In this document: one piece after another, positions 7,464 through 18,436 of the stretch | Position numbering within the stretch: the first letter of the stretch is position 1 | Layout: the number at the start of each line of letters is the position of its first letter | From: Actinomycetospora soli | GTDB taxonomy: Bacteria > Actinomycetota > Actinomycetes > Mycobacteriales > Pseudonocardiaceae | Assembly: GCF_021026295.1 (NCBI RefSeq) | Contig: NZ_JAJNDA010000002.1 | Location: 186,001 to 250,000, forward strand | DNA: 64,000 bases | Direction: 5' to 3' | Made by a program: the position numbers and the translations under genes | Notes under the pieces: generated by a model | What the model saw: the letters and a program-made list of their open reading frames with translations, nothing else | What the model was told of the DNA's origin: nothing | Databases searched by the model: none

Positions 7464-9046
7464 GGGCGCGAGAGGGCGTCCTCGGCGCCGTAGCCCGGGG
7501 TGGTGCGCGACGCCGGGATCGGTACCGGGACCCCCGCGCGGGTGCCGTTCTGGTGGACGACGTTGCCCGGGTCGCCGCAGGCGGTGCCCGCGACGTCCTC
7601 GAGCAGGTGCTTGCCCACCATGGCCTCCTCGGGCAGGGGGATCGGGTACTCGCCGGAGAAGCACGCGGTGCACAGCCGGGAGCGGGGCTGCTCGGTGGCC
7701 GCGATGAGGCCCTCCGAGGAGATGTAGCCGAGGCTGTCGGCGCCCACGGAGCGCCGGATGCCCTCGTTGTCCAGGCCGTTGGCGATCAGCTCGGCCCGCG
7801 AGGCGAAGTCGATGCCGTAGAAGCAGGGCCAGCGCACGGGCGGCGACGCGATCCGGACGTGCACCTCGACGGCACCGGCCTCGCGGAGCATGCGCACCAG
7901 GGACCGCTGCGTGTTGCCGCGGACGATCGAGTCGTCGACCACCACGAGGCGCTTGCCCCGGATGACCTCGCGCAGCGGGTTCAGCTTCAGCCGGATGCCG
8001 AGCTGGCGGATCGTCTGCGAGGGCTGGATGAACGTCCGGCCCACGTAGGCGTTCTTGACCAGGCCCATGCCGTAGGGGATGCCCGAGGCCTCGGCGTAGC
8101 CGACCGCCGCCGGGGTACCGGACTCCGGGACCGGGATGACGAGGTCGGCCTCGGCCGGGTGCTCCTTGGCCAGCTTGCGACCGATCTCGACGCGGGTGGA
8201 GTGCACGCCGCGGCCGGCGATCGAGGTGTCGGGCCGGGCGAGGTAGACGTACTCGAAGATGCAGCCCTTGGGCTCGGGCGCCGCGAAGCGCGAGGACCGC
8301 AGCCCGTCGGCGTCGATCGCGATCAGCTCACCGGGCTCGACCTCGCGCACGAACGAGGCGCCGACGATGTCCAGGGCGGCGGTCTCGGAGGCGACCACCC
8401 AGCCGCGGTCGAGGCGGCCGAGCACCAGCGGGCGCACGCCGTGCCGGTCGCGGGCGGCGTAGAGCGTCGTCTCGTCGCAGAAGGCGAGGCTGAAGGCGCC
8501 GCGCAGGTCGGGCAGCAGGCGCAGGGCCGCCTCCTCGACGCCGAGGTCGGTGGCGGACTCGGCGAGCAGGCCGGTCACGACGTCGGAGTCGGTGGTGGCG
8601 GTGACGCGGCTGCGCGAGGACGACGCCTCGGCGCGGCGCGCGACGAGCTCCGCGGTGTTGACCAGGTTGCCGTTGTGGCCGAGCGCGATCCCGGTGCCCG
8701 CGCTCGTCGTCCGGAAGGTCGGCTGGGCGTTCTCCCAGGTCGACGAGCCGGTGGTCGAGTAGCGCGTGTGGCCCACGGCCATGTGTCCGCGCAGCGAGGA
8801 GAGCGTCTGCTCGTCGAAGACCTGGCTGACCAGCCCCAGGTCCTTGAAGACGACGATCTGGCGGCCGTCGGAGACGGCGATGCCGGCCGCCTCCTGGCCG
8901 CGGTGCTGAAGGGCGAACAGGCCGAAGTAGGTCAGCTTCGCGACCTCCTCGCCCGGGGCCCAGACACCGAAGACCCCGCACTCCTCGTGGGGGACGTCGT
9001 CCTGGGGGGATGTGGGTGCCGACGGACCGGGATCGGCTTCGACCAC
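7460..9046 (-). CDS. purF: Amidophosphoribosyltransferase
   Basis: PurF makes phosphoribosylamine from PRPP and glutamine, the committed step of purine synthesis. The 528-residue protein has a short propeptide-like N-terminus before the nucleophile region EECGVFGVWAPG; Cys in ECGVFG is the Ntn glutaminase nucleophile after processing. It also has RGQEAAGIAVSDG, the PRPP loop VVDDSIVRGNT, and Cys residues toward the C-terminus (LCTACFSGEYP) resembling the iron-sulfur ligands of B. subtilis-type PurF. The GTG at 9046 follows an AGGAG site. A TACCCT box at 9085-9090 (complement) would give a leader of about 30 bases. Confidence 0.95.
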   Translation of the reverse strand: MVEADPGPSAPTSPQDDVPHEECGVFGVWAPGEEVAKLTYFGLFALQHRGQEAAGIAVSDGRQIVVFKDLGLVSQVFDEQTLSSLRGHMAVGHTRYSTTGSSTWENAQPTFRTTSAGTGIALGHNGNLVNTAELVARRAEASSSRSRVTATTDSDVVTGLLAESATDLGVEEAALRLLPDLRGAFSLAFCDETTLYAARDRHGVRPLVLGRLDRGWVVASETAALDIVGASFVREVEPGELIAIDADGLRSSRFAAPEPKGCIFEYVYLARPDTSIAGRGVHSTRVEIGRKLAKEHPAEADLVIPVPESGTPAAVGYAEASGIPYGMGLVKNAYVGRTFIQPSQTIRQLGIRLKLNPLREVIRGKRLVVVDDSIVRGNTQRSLVRMLREAGAVEVHVRIASPPVRWPCFYGIDFASRAELIANGLDNEGIRRSVGADSLGYISSEGLIAATEQPRSRLCTACFSGEYPIPLPEEAMVGKHLLEDVAGTACGDPGNVVHQNGTRAGVPVPIPASRTTPGYGAEDALSRP

Positions 9047-9155
9047 CGAGGGGCTCCTCGAGACGGGGGCGGGGCGCAGCGCCCAGGGTACGTGTGTCAG
9101 GGCTCCCTGCGGAGTCGCGCTGGCAACACCTGGGCGCCCCGGAGGCCCCCGAACC

Positions 9156-11342
9156 TCACGAAAGGGACGACGTGACCCGTCCGCCGATCGGGTCCCCGGG
9201 CCCGGGCCACGACCGGGCGTCCGGCCGGTGGAGCACGTCGCGGATGTCCTCGCGCGGCAGCGCGGCGGCGAAGTGCCAGCCCTGGCCCTCGTCGCACCCC
9301 AGGCGGCGCAGCCGGTCGGCCTGCGCCCCGGTCTCGACGCCCTCGGCGCACACCGTCATCCCGAGCGCGTGCCCGAGGTCGACCAACGTCCCGACGATCC
9401 GCTCGTCGACGGTGTCGGTGACCTCCTCGTCGCGCAGCCGCTCGCCGAACGAGCCGTCGAGCTTGATCACGTCGACGGGCAGCGTGCGCAGGTAGGAGAG
9501 GTTGGAGTAGCCGGTGCCGAAGTCGTCGATCGCGATCCGCACCCCGAGCTCGCGCAGACCGTCGAGCGCCTTGAGCGGCGCCCCCTCGTCGGTGGTGAGG
9601 GCGCGTTCGGTGAGCTCGATCTGCAGCAGGCGGGGCGGGAGGCCGGTCTCGGCGAGCACCTGCTCGACGTCGGCGAGCAGCGACGGCTCGTGCAGCTGGC
9701 GCGGCGCGACGTTGACCGAGACGAAGGGCGCGTCCTCGCCGAACTCGTCGTACCAGCGGCGCGCGTCGCGGCAGGCGCGGGCGAGCACCCAGTGCCCGAG
9801 CGGCACGATGGCGCCGGTCTCCTCGGCGAGACCGATGAACCGTCCGGGGCCGAGCACCCCGAGCCGCGGGTGGTGCCAGCGCACGAGCGCCTCGACCCCG
9901 CGCATGCCGTGGTCGCCCATCGCGACCAGCGGCTGGTAGAGCACGAAGAACTCCTCGCGCTCGATCGCCGCGGGCATCGCCGCCGAGAGCGCGAACCGGG
10001 TGATCTCGGCCTCGTCGCGGCTGGGGTCGTGCAGGGCCCAGCGGCCCCGGCCGTCGGCCTTCGCGGAGTACAGGGTGATGTCGGCGGCCCGCATCAGCTC
10101 CGAGGGGTCACCGCCCACCACCGGGCGCTCGACGATGCCGATGCTCGCGGAGACGGCGAGCTCCTGGCCCGCCAGTTCCAGCGGCTCGGCCAGCGCGGCG
10201 AGGATGCGTTCGGCGAGGGCGACCAGCTGGTCGACCCCGCGGGAGTTCTCGACGAGCACCACGAACTCGTCGCCGCCCATCCGGGCGACGAGCTCGCCGT
10301 CGGTGGCCTGGTCGGCGAGCCGCTGGGCGACCTCCTGCAGCATGAGGTCGCCGACGTCGTGGCCGAGGGAGTCGTTGACCGCCTTGAACCCGTCGAGGTC
10401 GAGGAAGCAGAGCCCGACGCGCCGGGCCGAGCCCGGGCCCGTCGTCGAGAAGATGTGCTCGACCCGCTCGGCGAACAGGGCGCGGTTGGGCAGCGTGGTG
10501 AGGGTGTCGTGGAAGGCCTGGTACTCCAGGTGGGACTGCAACGCGTGCCGCTCGGTGACGTCCTCGAGCATGGCGACCTGGTACGAGGGCCGTCCCCGCT
10601 CGTCGCGGACCAGCGAGAGCGTCAGGTTGCAGATGATCTCCTCGCCGTCCTTGCGGTAGAACCGCTTCTCGATGCAGAAGTTGTCCAGCTCGCCCGCGAG
10701 CAGCCGCTCGTAGAGCACCCAGACCGACGGCAGGTCCTCCGGGTGGGCCAGCTCGCCGACCGTGCGGCGGCGCATCTCCTGCGCGGTGTAGCCGAACATC
10801 TGCGTCAGCGCCGGGTTCACCTCGACGATCCGGCCCTGCATGTCGCCCAGGCCGATGCCGATCGCGGCCTCGTAGAACATGGCCCGGAACCGGGCCTCGC
10901 TCGCGTGCAGCGCCTGCTCGGTCTGGTGCCGGGCGACGATCACCGCGCGGCGGATCGCCTCCTGCTCGTCGAGCGTGCGGTCGCGCAGCGTCGTGGCGTA
11001 CCCGGCGGCGAGCGCGCCGACGAGGGCGAGGACGTCGTCGCGCAGGTCCTCCCCGAGCAGCTCGGGCAGCCGCCGGCCGAGCAGCATCAGGGTGCGCTCG
11101 ACCGTCGAGGGGCCGGTGAAGTGCGCCTGCACCAGGCGGCGACCCGCCTCGTGCCCGGCGGCGGTGCGGGCCGGGCGGGCGCGGAGCGCCGCGACGAGGT
11201 CGGCGCTGATCTCGGTGAGGTACTCGACGAGCTCGTCGGAACCCATCGGCACGTAGCTGGTGCCCTCGACCTCGACCGCCCACTCGCGCGCGAGGGTGTG
11301 GACGACGAGCGGGTCGACGGAGTGGGCGCGGATCTCAGTCAC
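9156..11342 (-). CDS. PAS-GGDEF-EAL cyclic-di-GMP turnover protein
   Basis: This 728-residue cytoplasmic protein has an N-terminal helical sensor-like region (1-140), a PAS domain (about 147-268), a GGDEF domain (about 275-435) with an intact MGGDEF at 355-360, and an EAL domain (about 450-695). The EAL domain has EAL at 484-486, ELTER near 576-580, DDFGTG at 606-611, the IKLD lysine and AEGVET. Both active sites look complete, so it could make and break c-di-GMP. The inhibitory RxxD site is absent (TDGE in that place). No membrane segments are seen. Downstream of it lies purF; upstream is a sterol-carrier-like gene. The RsiG-like protein encoded nearby is a plausible reader of its product. 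Confidence 0.92.
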   Translation of the reverse strand: MTEIRAHSVDPLVVHTLAREWAVEVEGTSYVPMGSDELVEYLTEISADLVAALRARPARTAAGHEAGRRLVQAHFTGPSTVERTLMLLGRRLPELLGEDLRDDVLALVGALAAGYATTLRDRTLDEQEAIRRAVIVARHQTEQALHASEARFRAMFYEAAIGIGLGDMQGRIVEVNPALTQMFGYTAQEMRRRTVGELAHPEDLPSVWVLYERLLAGELDNFCIEKRFYRKDGEEIICNLTLSLVRDERGRPSYQVAMLEDVTERHALQSHLEYQAFHDTLTTLPNRALFAERVEHIFSTTGPGSARRVGLCFLDLDGFKAVNDSLGHDVGDLMLQEVAQRLADQATDGELVARMGGDEFVVLVENSRGVDQLVALAERILAALAEPLELAGQELAVSASIGIVERPVVGGDPSELMRAADITLYSAKADGRGRWALHDPSRDEAEITRFALSAAMPAAIEREEFFVLYQPLVAMGDHGMRGVEALVRWHHPRLGVLGPGRFIGLAEETGAIVPLGHWVLARACRDARRWYDEFGEDAPFVSVNVAPRQLHEPSLLADVEQVLAETGLPPRLLQIELTERALTTDEGAPLKALDGLRELGVRIAIDDFGTGYSNLSYLRTLPVDVIKLDGSFGERLRDEEVTDTVDERIVGTLVDLGHALGMTVCAEGVETGAQADRLRRLGCDEGQGWHFAAALPREDIRDVLHRPDARSWPGPGDPIGGRVTSSLS

Positions 11343-11482
11343 GGCGCCCCGCCGTGTCCGGGACGCGCGCGATGCCGGGGTCGGCCCAGTCCGCTCGCGT
11401 CACGGCGTCACCATCCTCCGTCGAGGCGAGCATACGGACCCCGGCACGCCCGCGGACGGCCTCGGCCACCCGGACGGTGGGA

Positions 11483-11869
11483 TCAACCCGGAGCGACCAG
11501 CGGCAGCCACGCGGCCACCTGCCCGGCCCGGTGCCCGGAGGCCGACACGGCACCGGAGGCGACGGCCGCGTCGAAGTCGAGCCGACCGAGCGCGAGGGCA
11601 CACCACGTCCGCGCATCGGTCTCCACCACGTTGGGGGGAGTGCCACGGGTGTGACGGGGCCCATCGATGCAGTGTACTGCTCCGAATGGCGGTACGCGCA
11701 CTTCCACGCTGCGCCCCGGCGCCACCTGTTCGAGCGCAGCGAGTGACATCCGCACGGCGGCCGCGCGGTCCGGTCGCGGCGGGAGGTCGGCGTCGTCGTC
11801 GACCCACGGGGCGACGGCGAGCAGGGCGGCGCGGACCTCGGCGGGCTCGGGCGGACGGCGACTCGGCAT
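11483..11869 (-). CDS. Sterol-carrier (SCP2-like) family protein
   Basis: The 128-residue product matches the small actinobacterial sterol-carrier-like proteins encoded between purL and purF, at the position Rv0807 occupies in mycobacteria. Recognisable segments are RVPPFGAVHCIDGPRHTRG and DARTWCALALGRLDFDAAV, the latter typical of the SCP2-like fold. A lipid ligand is assumed from the family and has not been shown. The ATG start at 11869 directly faces the divergent GDSL hydrolase gene. Confidence 0.75.
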   Translation of the reverse strand: MPSRRPPEPAEVRAALLAVAPWVDDDADLPPRPDRAAAVRMSLAALEQVAPGRSVEVRVPPFGAVHCIDGPRHTRGTPPNVVETDARTWCALALGRLDFDAAVASGAVSASGHRAGQVAAWLPLVAPG

Positions 11870-11891
11870 GGTGTGTGTGAATCTAGGCGAC

Positions 11892-12596
11892 GTGAGGCGG
11901 CCGGGGACGGGGTGCAGCGGGGTCCGGATCGTCCGCCGGGGGCTCGGCGTCCTGGGACTCGCGGTGCTCGCGGCCTGGGGACGGGGCCTCGCCGCGGCGC
12001 AGACGATGGAGGCCGACCACGCCGCCTACTGGCGTCGACGCCGCCGCTCGCCCGGGACGCTCACGCTCGTCGCGCTCGGGGACTCGCTGTCGCAGGGGAT
12101 GGGCTCGGTCGACCCGTCGTCGTCGTGGGCGGGCCGGCTGGCGGCGGCGTGGGAGGAGCGTTCCGGACGGCGGGTGCGGGTGGTCGTCCTCGGGGTGGTC
12201 GGCGCGACCGCGGCGGACGTCCTGCGCGACCAGCTGCCGGAGATGCCGCCCGCCGACCTGGTGGCGCTCGGCATCGGGACCAACGACGCCGCGCAGGGGG
12301 TGTCGCCGGAGCGGTACCGGGAGACCTTCGGCGCCCTGTGCGCGGCCCTGCCGGCCGGGTCGCTCGTCGCCGACGTGCCGGATCTGCAGCGCGGGCCGGT
12401 GCGCCGGGCCGGGACCGGGCTCGCCGCCGTGGCCCGCGAGGTCCTGGCCGAACACCCGCACCTGCGGCCCGTCGCCCTCGAGGCCGCCACGCACCGGATG
12501 TGGCCGTGGCAGTTCGGGCCGGACCTCGCCCACCCGAACCGGCTCGGCTACGCCCGGCACGCCGCGGCGTGGGTGGCGGCGCTGCCGTCGTCGTAG
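11892..12596 (+). CDS. SGNH/GDSL-type hydrolase, membrane-anchored
   Basis: The protein (234 residues from GTG 11892) has an N-terminal hydrophobic anchor (about 17-38) and then an SGNH hydrolase domain. Block I is GDSLSQG with nucleophile Ser65, the block III segment is GIGTND, and the C-terminal D-x-x-H is DLAHPNRLGY. Such enzymes are lipases, esterases or acyl-deacetylases; the substrate is unknown. In-frame starts at 11868, 11871 and 11877 are alternatives, but they collide with the divergent SCP-like start at 11869, so 11892 is preferred with moderate confidence. It converges on purL. Confidence 0.8.
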   Translation: MRRPGTGCSGVRIVRRGLGVLGLAVLAAWGRGLAAAQTMEADHAAYWRRRRRSPGTLTLVALGDSLSQGMGSVDPSSSWAGRLAAAWEERSGRRVRVVVLGVVGATAADVLRDQLPEMPPADLVALGIGTNDAAQGVSPERYRETFGALCAALPAGSLVADVPDLQRGPVRRAGTGLAAVAREVLAEHPHLRPVALEAATHRMWPWQFGPDLAHPNRLGYARHAAAWVAALPSS

Positions 12597-12652
12597 TCCC
12601 TGGTCCCTGCGGGGTGCCAGCAATGCGTCGGCAGCGGGGTGGGGGGGCCGGC
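12597..12652. terminator. Convergent gene-end region between GDSL hydrolase and purL
   Basis: A short inverted repeat (TGCCAGCAA...GCGTCGGCA, about 12617-12635) and a G-rich run lie between the two stop codons. A bidirectional terminator is likely, but the stem is weak. Confidence 0.35.
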
Positions 12653-14947
<2,295 letters not shown>

Positions 14948-15218
14948 ACGGAGAACACTACTGACGCGCGTGTCCCGCCGCCGCGAGCGTGGCGGTGCCC
15001 ACTGGTCCGGTGAAGGAAACACGCCGAACGACTGATGGAAGATCAAAGACTGTTCGACCCGTCACTCGTCGTGCGTCACCGACCGCACATCTCGGTCGCT
15101 CCGCGTGTCCGTCGTTCGGGTGGCCGCTCACGGCCCGACTACGACGTCTCGGCGAGTTCGCCGCGTGGCGTGTCGCGCAATTCCCGTGACTGTCGGACCC
15201 CCCGTCCATGATGTGCCC
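14948..15218. other. Intergenic region between divergent purL and unknown gene
   Basis: These 271 bases hold the purL -10 box (14955-14960) and, at the right end, a CATGAT box (15207-15212) 6 bases before the ATG at 15219. The middle part (about 15000-15060) is less GC-rich than its surroundings. I see no RNA gene or riboswitch fold. Confidence 0.4.
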
Positions 15219-15782
15219 ATGACCGCAGCATCCGTGAGTGCTTCCGCACAGCGGGCCGCCGCCGTGCGTGCGCAGTGGGTCGCGCCGGTGTCCACGGACA
15301 CCCTCGCACCGGCCGCGCCCGTACCCGCCACCGCGGTGGCGGACGCCCCGCGCACCGACCCGCTCTCCGCCCTGTCGCTGGTGCTGGACCGTGAACTCGT
15401 CGCGGTCCGCCGGCACCGGCTCGACGTGGAGGGACGCGTCCCCGCCGGGGTCGCCCGGTACGTCGACCCGTCGCAGGGCATGCTCGAGTTCGTCTTCGAG
15501 GGCGCCGAGGGCGAGCACACCGTCCTGGCCGTCGCGCCCGGCTCGCGGGGCGACACCGTGGTGCCCGTCCTCCCCGCGCCCTTCGACACCGACGAGGGGA
15601 TGCCGGTGGGCCGGCTCGCCCCGTTCGACGAGGTCGTCGGCGACGCGCTCGAGGACGTCGACCGCGTGGTCTCTCACGTCGAGCGTCCGGACGAGATGCG
15701 GGGCCTGGTCCTGCACCTCGGCGGCCGGATGCTGATGGTCTACGCCGACCTGTGGGAGCTCCGGGTCACGCTGCTGCCGTGA
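15219..15782 (+). CDS. Conserved hypothetical protein next to purQ
   Basis: The 187-residue protein has an Ala-rich N-terminus (about 1-50) and a compact domain (about 55-187) rich in beta-strand patterns ([19 protein letters not shown] ... [16 protein letters not shown]). I do not recognise the family. No signal peptide or membrane segment is evident. The ATG is preceded at 6 bases by CATGAT, a possible leaderless -10 box. Its 3' end overlaps the convergent purQ 3' end by 17 bases, leaving no room for a private terminator. Confidence 0.65.
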   Translation: MTAASVSASAQRAAAVRAQWVAPVSTDTLAPAAPVPATAVADAPRTDPLSALSLVLDRELVAVRRHRLDVEGRVPAGVARYVDPSQGMLEFVFEGAEGEHTVLAVAPGSRGDTVVPVLPAPFDTDEGMPVGRLAPFDEVVGDALEDVDRVVSHVERPDEMRGLVLHLGGRMLMVYADLWELRVTLLP

Positions 15783-16446
15783 GGCGGCCGAGGACCGAGG
15801 TGAACAGGCCGAGCCCGTCGACGCCGGGGCCCGTCAGCGGGTCGATGGCGTGCTCGGGGTGGGGCATGAGTCCCACGACGCGACCGTCGGTGGAGCAGAT
15901 GCCGGCGATGTCGCGCAGCGCGCCGTTCGGGGCGGGCTCCGCGTAGCGGAACACGACCCGGCCCTCCCCCTCCAGCCGGTCGAGCGTCGCCTCGTCGGCG
16001 ACGAACCGCCCCTCGCCCGACTTGAGCGGCACGGTGATGGCCGCGCCCGGCTCGAAGCCGGCCGTCCAGGCGGTGTCCGCGTTCTCCACCCGCAGGCGGA
16101 TCTCGCGGCAGATGAAGCGCAGGCCCGTGTTGCGCACGAGCGCGCCGGGGAGCAGACCCGCCTCGCAGAGGATCTGGAAACCGTTGCAGATGCCCAGCAC
16201 CGGCATGCCGCGGCGGGCCGCCTCGACCACCGGGCCCATCACGGGTGACTGCGCGGCGATGGCGCCGGCCCGCAGGTAGTCGCCGTAGGAGAAGCCGCCG
16301 GGCACGACGACCGCGTCCACCGACTGCAGGTCCGTGTCCCGGTGCCACAGCCCGACCGCCTCGGCGCCCGCGTAGCGCACCGCCCGCGCGGCGTCGACGT
16401 CGTCGAGGGTGCCGGGGAAGGTGATGACCCCGATGCGCGCACTCAC
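15766..16446 (-). CDS. purQ: Phosphoribosylformylglycinamidine synthase, glutaminase subunit
   Basis: PurQ (226 residues) supplies ammonia from glutamine to PurL. The class I glutaminase triad is visible: the nucleophile Cys in [10 protein letters not shown] and the HPEH segment (MPHPEHAID) near the C-terminus. The N-terminal FPGTLDD and [13 protein letters not shown] motifs are typical. The GTG at 16446 overlaps the purS TGA by GTGA, so translation is coupled. Confidence 0.96.
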   Translation of the reverse strand: MSARIGVITFPGTLDDVDAARAVRYAGAEAVGLWHRDTDLQSVDAVVVPGGFSYGDYLRAGAIAAQSPVMGPVVEAARRGMPVLGICNGFQILCEAGLLPGALVRNTGLRFICREIRLRVENADTAWTAGFEPGAAITVPLKSGEGRFVADEATLDRLEGEGRVVFRYAEPAPNGALRDIAGICSTDGRVVGLMPHPEHAIDPLTGPGVDGLGLFTSVLGRLTAAA

Positions 16447-16688
16447 GGCTGCGTGTTCTCCCGTCGCACGACCCACTCCTCCATCACCGGGTTCGCCAGC
16501 AGCGACTCGGCGATGCGCTCCAGCTCGGCGTCGTCCACCGAGTCGTCCACCTCGAGCACGAAGTGCTTGCCCTGACGGACGTCGGCGACCCCCGACACCC
16601 CGAGGCGGCCCATCGCGCGGGCCACGGCCTGGCCCTGGGGGTCGAGGATCTCGGCTTTCGGCAGGACGTCGACGATCACTCGTGCCAC
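16443..16688 (-). CDS. purS: Phosphoribosylformylglycinamidine synthase subunit PurS
   Basis: PurS is an 81-residue subunit that bridges PurL and PurQ. The sequence shows the family pattern [36 protein letters not shown] and a C-terminal [10 protein letters not shown]. The start is GTG 16688: TACCCT (16695-16700, complement) sits 6 bases upstream, the leaderless arrangement, and the start gives a normal PurS length. A long in-frame extension upstream is not coding. Confidence 0.95.
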   Translation of the reverse strand: MARVIVDVLPKAEILDPQGQAVARAMGRLGVSGVADVRQGKHFVLEVDDSVDDAELERIAESLLANPVMEEWVVRRENTQP

Positions 16689-16739
16689 CCCGTCAGGGTA
16701 GCGGGTTGCTCGCGGCGGCCCCGGGGGAAGTCCGCTGTC

Positions 16740-17399
16740 GTGACCGCCACCGAACTCGTCCACCTCGGGCACGCCTGCGTCGTCGTCGACACCGGATCCG
16801 CGCGGGTCCTGCTCGATCCCGGGGTCTTCTCGGAGGGCTGGCAGACGCTCGAGGGGCTCGACGCGATCCTCGTCACCCATCAGCACGTCGATCACCTCGA
16901 CGTGGAGAAGCTCCCCGCGCTGCTCGCGCAGAACCCGGACGCCGAGCTGATCGTCGACAACGGCACCGCGGACGTGCTGCGCGAGCGCGGCATCGACCAC
17001 ACCCGCCGCGAGCCCGGCGAGACCTTCACGGTCGCGGGCACGTCGATCGAGGTCGTCGGGGCGGAGCGGGGCGAGCACGCCGTGATCCACCCGGACATCC
17101 CCGTGATCCCGAACAACGGGTACGTGCTGCGGGCCGAGGGCGGCACGGTGCTGCACCCCGGCGACGCCTACGTGCCCGCCCCGGACGGCGTGGACGTGCT
17201 GCTCCTGCCGACCGGGGCGCCGTGGCTCAAGGTGGCGGACGCCGTGGACTACCTGCGCGCGGTCGCCCCGCCGGTCGCGGTGCCCATCCACGAGGCCGTG
17301 CTCGCGAACCCCGACCTGCACTACGGCCTGTTCGACCAGCTCTCCCCGTCGGCGACCGACGTGCGCGTCCTCGCCCGCGGGGTGGCCGCGAGCTTCTAG
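16740..17399 (+). CDS. MBL-fold metal-dependent hydrolase (UlaG-like)
   Basis: The 219-residue product has the metallo-beta-lactamase fold: an N-terminal strand LVHLGHACVVVDTG, the metal motif THQHVDHLD (H-x-H-x-D-H), a later HPGDAY metal ligand and a C-terminal PIHEA histidine. The substrate is unknown. It is divergent from purS, and its stop codon overlaps the end of the convergent alpha/beta hydrolase gene by 4 bases. GTG 16740 follows a GGGGGAAG site. Confidence 0.85.
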   Translation: MTATELVHLGHACVVVDTGSARVLLDPGVFSEGWQTLEGLDAILVTHQHVDHLDVEKLPALLAQNPDAELIVDNGTADVLRERGIDHTRREPGETFTVAGTSIEVVGAERGEHAVIHPDIPVIPNNGYVLRAEGGTVLHPGDAYVPAPDGVDVLLLPTGAPWLKVADAVDYLRAVAPPVAVPIHEAVLANPDLHYGLFDQLSPSATDVRVLARGVAASF

Positions 17400-18346
17400 A
17401 CCGACCGCAGGGCGCGCACCCGGGCCGCCATCGCCCGCTGCGACACGGCGGCCCGCGGGGCGAACACCTCGAAGGCGTGCGGGACGCCGGGGTGGAGCTG
17501 CAGCTCCACGCCGACGCCCGCCCGGGCAAGACGCGCGGCGTAGTCGACGTCCTCGTTGCGGAAGATGTCGAGCTGCCCGACGTCGATGAACGCCGGCGGC
17601 AGGCCGCCGAGGTCGGTCGCGCGGGAGGGCGCCGCGTAGGCCGGGACGTCCGGGCCGCCCGCGGCGGCGCCGAGCAGGCAGCCCCACCCGGTGATGTTGT
17701 CGTCGGTGGACCACATCGCGTACGGCTCGATCTCCGGGTCGGGCGTCGTGGTCCGGTCGTCGAGCATCGGGTAGACGAGGATCTGCGCCGCGAGGGCGGG
17801 CGCGCCGCGGTCGCGGGCCATGAGAGCGACGCCGGCCGCCATCCCGCCGCCGGCGGAGTCGCCCATGATCGCGATCCGCGCCGGGTCGACGCCCAGCTCG
17901 TCGGCGTGCTGGGCCGCCCAGACGAGCGCGGCGTACACGTCCTCGACCGAGGTCGGGTACGGGTGCTCGGGCGCGAAGCGGAAGTCGACCGAGAGCAGCG
18001 GCACCCCGGAGAGATGGGTGTACGCGCGGCAGACGGGGTCGTGCGTGTCGATCGAGCACAGGAACATGCCGCCGCCGTGGACGTACACGGCGAGCGAGCC
18101 GGGCTGGTCGCCCGCACGGCGGTAGAGCCGCATCCCGATGGGCGTGCCGTCGGCCGCGGGCGCCTCGAGCTCGGTGACGGTGACGTCCTCCGGGGGCTCC
18201 CACGCGCCGGTGTAGGCGCCGAGGAGTTCGTCGACCGCGGCCCGGCGGGTCTGCCAGTCACCGACGGGCGGGGGTGTCTGGTTGGCCGCCGCGGCTGCGA
18301 TCGGGGCCATCGCGGCCGCCACCTCGGGGTCCATCTCGATCGTCAC
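17396..18346 (-). CDS. Alpha/beta hydrolase of the hormone-sensitive-lipase type
   Basis: The 316-residue protein has the HSL-family oxyanion motif in VYVHGGGMFL and the nucleophile elbow GDSAGGGMAAG. An Asp region (FIDVGQLD) and a C-terminal His (GVPHAFEVF) complete the catalytic triad. It is probably a carboxylesterase acting on short or medium acyl esters. The start is taken as GTG 18346 (VTIEMDPEVAAAM); a longer frame would run through the repeat element at 18384. Confidence 0.88.
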   Translation of the reverse strand: MTIEMDPEVAAAMAPIAAAAANQTPPPVGDWQTRRAAVDELLGAYTGAWEPPEDVTVTELEAPAADGTPIGMRLYRRAGDQPGSLAVYVHGGGMFLCSIDTHDPVCRAYTHLSGVPLLSVDFRFAPEHPYPTSVEDVYAALVWAAQHADELGVDPARIAIMGDSAGGGMAAGVALMARDRGAPALAAQILVYPMLDDRTTTPDPEIEPYAMWSTDDNITGWGCLLGAAAGGPDVPAYAAPSRATDLGGLPPAFIDVGQLDIFRNEDVDYAARLARAGVGVELQLHPGVPHAFEVFAPRAAVSQRAMAARVRALRSV

Positions 18347-18383
18347 GCCGTGAAGTGGACCACAGCGGGTGAGCGGGGCGCAT

Positions 18384-18436
18384 GTGAGCACCTTCCGTGG
18401 CGCGAGCCACGGGAAGTGCTCACACGGCGAAGCCAC
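18384..18436 (-). terminator. Family-A stem-loop element, copy 2
   Basis: GTGAGCACCTTCC...GGGAAGTGCTCAC forms an 18-pair stem with few mismatches around a GCGA loop. A short CGGCGAAGCC hairpin follows. It ends against the stop codon of the minus-strand gene at 18437 and so is that gene's terminator. Confidence 0.7.

Noticed and set aside
11335-11433. A possible 33-codon peptide just upstream of the GGDEF-EAL gene
   Set aside because: It overlaps the GGDEF-EAL start, has no recognisable similarity, and its start choice is arbitrary. It may be a leader peptide, but there is no supporting signal.
9012-11654. A long open frame (880 codons) on plus opposite the GGDEF-EAL gene
   Set aside because: It is the antisense shadow of a gene with clear PAS, GGDEF and EAL motifs. 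Its translation is Arg/Val/Gly/Leu-rich without domains, as expected in high-GC DNA.
14948-15218. Purine riboswitch upstream of purL
   Set aside because: A -10 box lies 7 bases before the start codon, leaving no leader, and no purine aptamer core is visible.
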